From the NCBI GenBank assembly GCA_030248225.1, contig JASANE010012217.1:1-64000 (forward strand): 64,000 nucleotides of DNA. The letters are read 5' to 3'. The notes below the pieces were generated by a model that saw only the letters and a program-made list of their open reading frames with translations, was not told the origin of the DNA and searched no databases. Shown here one piece after another: positions 57,196 to 64,000 of the stretch (position 1 is the stretch's first letter; every line of letters starts with the position of its first letter). This DNA is from Trileptium ribeirensis. Lineage: Eukaryota > Nematoda > Enoplea > Enoplida > Thoracostomopsidae. Both the position numbers and the translations under genes were made by a program.

Positions 57196-60100
57196 AAAAA
57201 GTCTGGTCTTTAGTAGAGTATAAACACCTATGTTTTAATGACTGCAGTAGGAGTCAAACCAACTGATTATGATACTTTTAACTGCTAGTATATAACAATA
57301 AACAAAATTTATGCGCTCCACTGGTCGGAAATAGGTGCGAGTGATACAGCATTCGTGTTTGTTAGCCAGGATCAGCACATGGACCTGTATCCCAATAAAT
57401 TTTCCTTCGTTTAGCTCTTCTCCGCCTCCAGCCTTAAATTTTTGAGCTAGAACTTCTCTTGCTGCACAGTATAATATAAGGCGGAAATTTTAGCAAAAAC
57501 CGACATTAAATAATCGTTTTTGTATGCTTTATGTACGCAACAAGTAATAAAATCCGAAAAATTTTTAAACAGAGATAATAATATACTACGCGATTACTAA
57601 CGCAAATGTATGCTAAATAATTTATGATAATGAGCGAGACATATGCAATATGTATATCAGTGCTTTGACGGTTTTAACGTTCTGTTGAAACCTGGGTTCA
57701 TATGTCAAACGCATTGCTCAAATTTTCAGCGCAAAACTTGAGCAAAAATTTTGACGTATAAACGCACCCGTAGTTTCAATTTGTTCCGTTCATCGGTTAC
57801 GTATTGCAGTGTAATTGAACGCCATGGCTTGGAAAACTTAATTTAAAGTTTCTAAAAGCTTTTATTATGTATTAAAAACTATATCAGTGTCAATTTATCA
57901 AATATTGATTATGGTTTCCTAATTCGCGCATCTGATAAAAAAATTATGTCTAGTAACTGATTATGAGCCACCACGCCAATACGTCGATTTAAGCAAACAT
58001 ACTGATCTGTTTTTAAATACGACCGATTTCTATAGCGCTGAAGAATAGAACAAAGCGAAGGAAAACTGAACGTTAAGGAAATGGATAATATGTTGCCCAT
58101 GACAGCCACGATCCATTAGAGATGTTAACGCATTTTAAATCCTGAAATAGTTCGCCACCAAAGGCAGTTTTTTTGATTGCCAGTTGTCAAGTTTTCGTAG
58201 TAGAAGGCCAGTGGTACTATGACGTTGTAATAGGTTTAGCTGCACGTGTCTTCTATGGCAACCATGAATACGTTTAGTAACTAAGTAAAGTTTAGACTTC
58301 GGATTACCGAAAACTAAAATGCGGCACGTGAGAGACTCCATTTGAATTATGAACGCACTGTTCACTTCATCCATCTAATCTAGTACGAAATATCGCTTCC
58401 CAATTTCATGCTGCGACTACTCTACGATGCTCACACAAAGATAGAGGAATTTTACATTTGCTTCGCCTTAGATTGCCAAATCCAATGTGTTGAAACAACT
58501 GCAACCAAATCGGCTCTCTGATACAAAGATCGTTTTATGATGGCAACAAAAATGTCATTTTAAATCGGGCTACTGATGAAGTTTTGGAGTGTCATTTATA
58601 CCTGGAATATTACACATAAAACGAGATGCATTTAAATAGGTACGTAACTTAAGATGAAAAATATAATTTCATTCATTTGGTTTAACCGAGATTCATTTAT
58701 ACTTTGTAATTTATGAACGGAAATCTCTTTTCGAAACGACCCGTTTCATTCCAAATACGGATCATTCGTGTTGGCAGTTGTCGTTTCTACTAGACTGATT
58801 TTAATTGGGATAGAATCAATTCGACAACACACAATGCCGGTTTCAATCAAGGTCATTTTAAATCGGTTAACTCTCTGAAAACATATTCATATTTTATAGT
58901 TCAAATACTTTAAACTGCATATTGGTCAATGGGGTGGCAAATCGGGAAAAACTGAACAGAAAACAGCGGTTAAAGTCTGCTATTCCAAAGAATCCCAAAA
59001 GTTCTTTGATTAAGAAATTTATTATTTTCTTTCCGCTTTAACAACAACGTATGACCGCATCGACTGTCGATTTCGACGCAGTTCACTCCAATACTGAACA
59101 AAATACATTATAGTATGGCGCAGCCCGATGCCCATGGTATCAATTCGGCTGAGGAATGATCCGACTTGGTCAACGTGCGTGTTTGTCTTGATGCTGATGA
59201 CTAAAATGTCACATAAATAGACTTTGAATGGCACCATGTTAAAGCTGAGTGCGCCTGGAACTTAAAAATAGAGAATCGTTGCGGCGCTCGAAACACGTAC
59301 GCCGAAGAAGAAAAAGCCCGAAGTCAGTGTTGTTAATACTTTTCTCAGGTTGGTCCTGTTCTGTACAACTGAACTACATGTCAAGTTTGAAGAAAACAGG
59401 CATATATATCGTTGTTATCACTGTACAAAGTTCGTAATGTTGATCACTGAGAATCCGACGGTATAGTGCAGATACCGTGCTCCAAATATTCACTTGCAGC
59501 AGAAGCCACGCGAAACAAGCTTTCAACAACGTCGTAAAAACATAGGGCTTCTACTATAGAAAAGTAACGGTGACTGAACCGACGATAGCTGCCTTCGACA
59601 TAGAGCTGTCTGTCGGCTTCAGTGCACTCAATAATTTGTCATGGATACGTGGATCTCCGTACGCGTTCGAGTTCAAACGGATCAGAAGCCATTAGTCATG
59701 CCTTATCTACATGCAGTTCGGCCCAGACAGCAGTACCTCTGTTTGTCGTTTAATATGCAATATGGCGACATGCAAAAATATATATTTCTGTACAATATAT
59801 CAATCTAAAACAGAAACAAATTTGTGACGATAGTGTTTAGAAACCGCGATCTAAAACAACGGTGAGCAGCAAACCTATTTCTACTGTTTGTTGTTAGATT
59901 ATTCGAAAACTTTAGTACACAACTGCTTATATTCAGTTAGAAAACAAAAAGATAAACTGGTCTCTTGTGGCGATACAGCAATTCATAGTGGGACAATAAA
60001 AACACGCAGAGTAGAGTAGGTATTAATAGCAGCACCACATATTGCAATGCGATAAAAGTATTTAGCTTTTTATAGTGCCAAAATTTTCACGGATCACTAC

Positions 60101-60255
60101 AATACCAAACATGACTCTGTTTCAATAATATGAGTTTTTATGCTTATTTTTAAGAAAAACAGAACGGACGAAAAAGTATACATCAATACCGATAATACCA
60201 AAATTATAAGTGCCCATAGAGTGGCTTGCCCGCTAACGGTCGGACAGCTCTAAAC
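57196..60255 (-). other. 5' CASK intron, with coding-like patches of unknown origin
   Basis: Minus-strand frames at 58135-58374, 59022-59237 and 59444-59692 are denser in ordinary residues than their surroundings. The last runs 82 codons with one internal TGA and includes FSIVEALCFYDVVESLFRVA and ASAASEYLEHG-like text. None matches CASK or a family I can name, and no splice signals join them. They may be one decayed gene or a chance effect. Confidence 0.25.
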
Positions 60256-60485
60256 CATACTTAGTAACCCTTAACTCTCCGCACCCCGCACTTCCTCCCA
60301 CCTGGGCTGTAGTGCAACAATTTAGAAATTATGAGCAAAATTATACAAAATTTAAGGGAAAAAAGCGGAGAATTGGGAAAACTGAGGGAAATTTTTGTTC
60401 AAGCCCTGGTCGAAAAGTCTACCGCTCCCCGGGCTGGGACAAATCTACCCGATAAGCCAATGAACCTGGGGTGCCTTTAAAGGGT
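60256..60485. repeat. Family X copy
   Basis: GC ends (CCGCACCCCGCACTTCCTCC; GCTCCCCGGGCTGGGAC) and AT core (GAGCAAAATTATACAAAATT, GAATTGGGAAAACTG). Confidence 0.55.
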
Positions 60486-62714
60486 CAGGTTTTCCTATAA
60501 TATAGAAATGGTACCTGGGATCGCACATTGGAACCGCCATTTGTTGGTCACAGTCAATAAATTGTCTCTAAATGACGAAGTGAAGCTTGCCAGCTGACAC
60601 TATGTGCAACATACATTTGTCAACACTGAATAGGAATTAGCAAATGAAGTTGACTATTGTTTGCAATATTTAAGATCAACAATTTGATACTTCCCAAGAG
60701 ATACTATTAATATTAGACAAACTGGACTTACAAATGCTACGTGTACTATATTTTATCGTTGAGTGTAGCACATATACTTTTTATGCTTTTTCTAATTTTA
60801 ATGCGGCGTTCACGTTATAATGTCCCCGTTGTTTGAAACTTTTGTCCCCTGTAGTTGCGACTCTACCGTATAGACAGTCAGGGTTATACCCATACCATAA
60901 CCCAATTTCCAATGGTGTACGACATACTCCTAGCTACCAAATTTTTTGCTTACGGTGTTGTACACACCCTTAGCTATTAATTTCGCGTAAATTAGGTATA
61001 ACGGGTATCTTTTGTAGCTAATGCGATATATTAGTCAAATATGCAGTGTAGATTTTTTATAAATCTCGGTATTTGTATCTAGAGCATATGAATGTTGACC
61101 AGATTGTGCCACACACCATCAAAAACTACAAAGAAGACACGGTGTGCTTGATACCGTCGAAAAGTGGCTATACACCAAGCTAGTTACCCTCGAACAAATA
61201 TATTAAAAACATGGGGCGTCTTAGCCACCCTATTGTCGACAGTGTGCCTGACACTGTGTGTAATACATAGGTTCCAAAGATGGGGGACATTATAAAATGA
61301 ACGCCGCATAATACGTAGTGTATTGTTCATTTTAATAATTAATACACATTTTCAGTCAGTTAGTTCAAGTTTATTTGCTACTAAAAAGACAAAATTTTTT
61401 GTGGATGATCGTTTAGTTTAAGGAACAAGTAATGATTTTGATGTCTCTAGAGGTTTCCATGCTGAATTCGAGTATAAACATTTAATTATATACACATCTG
61501 TACACAATCAAAATCTAAAATGTGCAAAAATATTGAGTCCGACACCGATCCAAAACGATCAGACATAATCAAGTTCTTTATTAACTACCTCTGGACCGTG
61601 TAAAATTGATTTAATAATTGTAGTATGCTTTGTATATTTTATTCTATTGACATTATCGCAAATCATACAATTATGAATTGCGTTTCCTGCAGTTAAATTG
61701 ACAAATTCAGATACGTTTAGAACGATTATATGTCAAGTTATTTTAGGCAAAAATGAAAAGAAAACTAAGTGAACTAAAATAATTTTCATGATTCGTTAAT
61801 CCTTAGCGTGGTTTGTTAATATTTACATTATTCAGATGTAAAGGCGGCAAAAATGTGGCTCATTATCCGCTTTAGAAATCGCTACAATAAATTCTATCAG
61901 GTTCGCCATTTGGATAGAAATTTTTTCTTCCAAAGTTGCTGCAGTTGAATATTCTGAGCTGCATTCAACCTATATTGTTGGAAATGTATTAACCAGAATC
62001 CTGAGGTCAGCGATGCAGTGATAGAGAAAAAATTGCTTTCGAAAAGAAATATGTTTGCCAGTCTGAAGATACGTCGATACACGAATTGTTCCCATGCATA
62101 GATTAAGATGCTGCGGTCACAGTCATGTAAGTTGTTACTTTTACTTGTATTCCTAAGTTGGATTACAGTCATTGAGTTCTTAGTACAGCTGCTCGATATA
62201 TGTTACATACCTGCCGCGTTCTTAAGATCGCTTCTTGTCCTGATGGAAGACGTGAACCAAGATTGGAATATGCAATACGATCGTAGAGCTGAAATAATTT
62301 GTATATTTTGTTATATTTTGTATCAGCTAAATCTTATCCATTACAACTGCGCTAAACCAAATGAGTCGTTTAGGTTGCTTAATTAAGGTTATGCGTACGC
62401 AACACGACATAACAGCTGCAAAAAGTTGACATTGTCAAAGACAGAATCGAAAACAAAGTAGTGTTAGTTATTTGGTCATCGCCGAAAATTGTAAATATGA
62501 TCGTTAAATAGCATTTGGTTCATCGAAAAAATCGTCAAAAGTAAGAAGTAGTCAAATAGTAACGCTATTCGCAGCATTTATTTCGATCACACAATCGAGA
62601 TAAAATCTAAACAAATCTTGTTACAAAGCTTGACTTGCTTCTCTATGCATTTTTGAATTGATACGTTGTGTCTTTAACATATAAAATGAAGTATTAAATA
62701 AATTATACAACATT
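60486..62714 (-). other. 5' CASK intron, no gene recognised
   Basis: AT-rich. A 91-codon minus frame at 61897-62172 (ends LQQLWKKKFLSKWRT) and its plus-strand shadow have no recognisable homology. GGTGTNGTACACACC-like words near 60955 and 61110-61250 recur loosely. No exon for L27N or the kinase-like domain was found. Confidence 0.45.
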
Positions 62715-62935
62715 TCCCGAAGTCCGCCAGGTTGGGGTAACCAATGATTTTCACCTAACTCCCCATTTTACAATTTTCTCCATTTGCCTCAATTTTCTTT
62801 TAAATTTTTCGTAATTTTGCAAAAAAATTGATAAAATTTTCCGCGTACCGTTTGTATGGCTTTGGGGTGGGCGTCCGACCATGAGTGATCACCCCACTAC
62901 CCCTGTGGACACCTACGATATATTATAAAAAGGAT
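62715..62935. repeat. Family X copy
   Basis: Left end AAGTCCGCCAGGTTGGGGTA; AT core AAAATTGATAAAATTTTCCGCG, shared closely with the satellite unit (CTAAAATTTTCCGCG); right end CCACTACCCCTGTGGACACC then TACGATATA. This is the solo copy most like the satellite block. Confidence 0.7.
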
Positions 62936-63555
62936 AATACACCTATATCACAACTTGGTCAGAGCACGGCAAACTGTGTATTCATAGATTTGTCAGCTTA
63001 TTCAAAGATTCGTCTGTAGTTTGGGCTGTGTAGCCTACTCAAATAAATCAGTGCTATCGCGCTCATTTGACCTTTAGCAATCCTGTGTGCGAATCTCTGA
63101 ATGTACGGTAAGCTGTGCTTAACTTGCCCACTTGTTATTGTTATTCTACGCCTACTATAGTTGATTTTCAGTTTGAATAACAAGGATACATGTTTGCTGC
63201 AGAACGCATAGTATACTGTGATGTGTCTCATTTTTTGCAGCGATTGGGTGAAGTATAAGGGTCACAAACTCGAAGTTACAATCCTGTGCATTTATCTGTG
63301 AACCCGCTGATATAAACAATATAAACAACAATATACAAATACTTAATAAACCGTAACAAACTGTACCATTGTTAGAAAAATATATAATCAGGTGAATTTG
63401 TAACAAAATAATATTTATAATTAATTACCTGCAATGCAGACACTAAACAAACGCAACATATACACTTAAGCCCATCACTGAGTTGTTATCTTACAACGTT
63501 TTAGCAATTCGTTAGATAATTCAGACATACAACACAGTAATAAACTCTTCATTTT
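62936..63555 (-). other. No gene recognised
   Basis: AT-rich with short frames only. Confidence 0.5.
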
Positions 63556-63559
63556 GTGA

Positions 63560-64000
63560 AATTTTTGCCAGTTAAACCTGACCTAAAGTCCAGGTCATAT
63601 TTCAGAACTTTCCGTTTTCGCGGCGCAGTTTGTGGCATTGCATTGTATGTCCTATACTTATTTACACATGTTTTATTTATCATAAATTTTCGAAATTTCC
63701 CGTTTCCTGATTTCCCCAAATACCCTTACTCTCAATTCCCTCCCCATTTTGCAGACTTCATATGTATCGTGGTCGGGAAAGCGAGAAAATGAGAAATCGA
63801 GAACATAGAAAAGCGGAAAACCGATTTGTCCCGAAATTCCAATTTTCTGAATATTTCAATTTCTTATTTCTAATTCTCTCGTTTCTCCTATTTTACTAAT
63901 TTAATAATTTTTCACTGTTCCAATTTTTCATTTTCTAGATCTCCCAGTTTCAAATTTCTAAATAACCTTTTTTCAATTTCTCGATTTCAAGATTGTTTAC
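63560..64000. repeat. Low-complexity TTTC/GAAA-rich tract at window end
   Basis: Bases from about 63690 consist of TTTCCCNATTTC-like words, then a purine-rich GAGAAAATGAGAAATCGAGA stretch, then TTTCTCGATTTC-like words to the end. The two halves are loosely inverted, so the tract can fold. It runs off the window. Confidence 0.6.

Noticed and set aside
54823..64000. Search for CASK L27N and CaM-kinase-like exons on the minus strand
   Set aside because: No segment coding an LLxLYDKI-like or HRDxKPxxVLLA-like motif was found; these exons are presumed to lie beyond the window.

Overview
This is metazoan nuclear DNA, AT-rich and crowded with repeats. The one recognisable host gene is CASK, the calcium/calmodulin-dependent serine protein kinase of the MAGUK scaffold family. 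It lies on the minus strand. Twelve coding exons can be placed between 54822 and 28160, and they join in frame into about 540 residues: second L27 domain, PDZ, SH3, HOOK and guanylate kinase-like domain with the C-terminal stop. The kinase-like domain, the first L27 domain and the promoter must lie beyond 64000, because none of their exons could be found here. The species is not identifiable by reading. Short exons, AT-rich introns, CR1/L2-like LINE and DIRS-like remnants fit an invertebrate or basal chordate; a tunicate is only a guess.

Layout. 1-5490 is a giant imperfect palindrome, visibly richer in GC than the rest, cut by the left window edge. 6380-7460 is a broken CR1/L2-like LINE. 9210-10170 is a short inverted-repeat element. 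10355-10849 (minus) is an open frame ending in a PHD finger. 10880-11612 is a non-autonomous repeat with an internal duplication. 16130-17835 is a single-arm relative of the palindrome that carries a 32-bp tandem array. 22500-24070 is a decayed DIRS-like retroelement. 26400-28160 is the 3' flank of CASK.

Inside the CASK introns are a second DIRS-like remnant (45350-47830), an SGNH-esterase fragment, hAT-like MITEs of about 220 bp (one with a clean 8-bp target duplication), a 125-bp minisatellite, a hairpin MITE, a roughly 177-bp array split by another element, and a perfect 89-bp duplication with an inverted piece between the copies. Upstream of the most 5' visible exon is a tandem array of units of about 340 bp (54930-56985). 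It appears to have grown from one copy of a dispersed short element that also occurs alone at several other places.

No RNA genes, CRISPR arrays or bacterial-style operons were seen. The recognised coding fragments outside CASK and the PHD frame are transposon remnants with stops and frame changes. They are mostly on the plus strand, so antisense to CASK where they sit in its introns.
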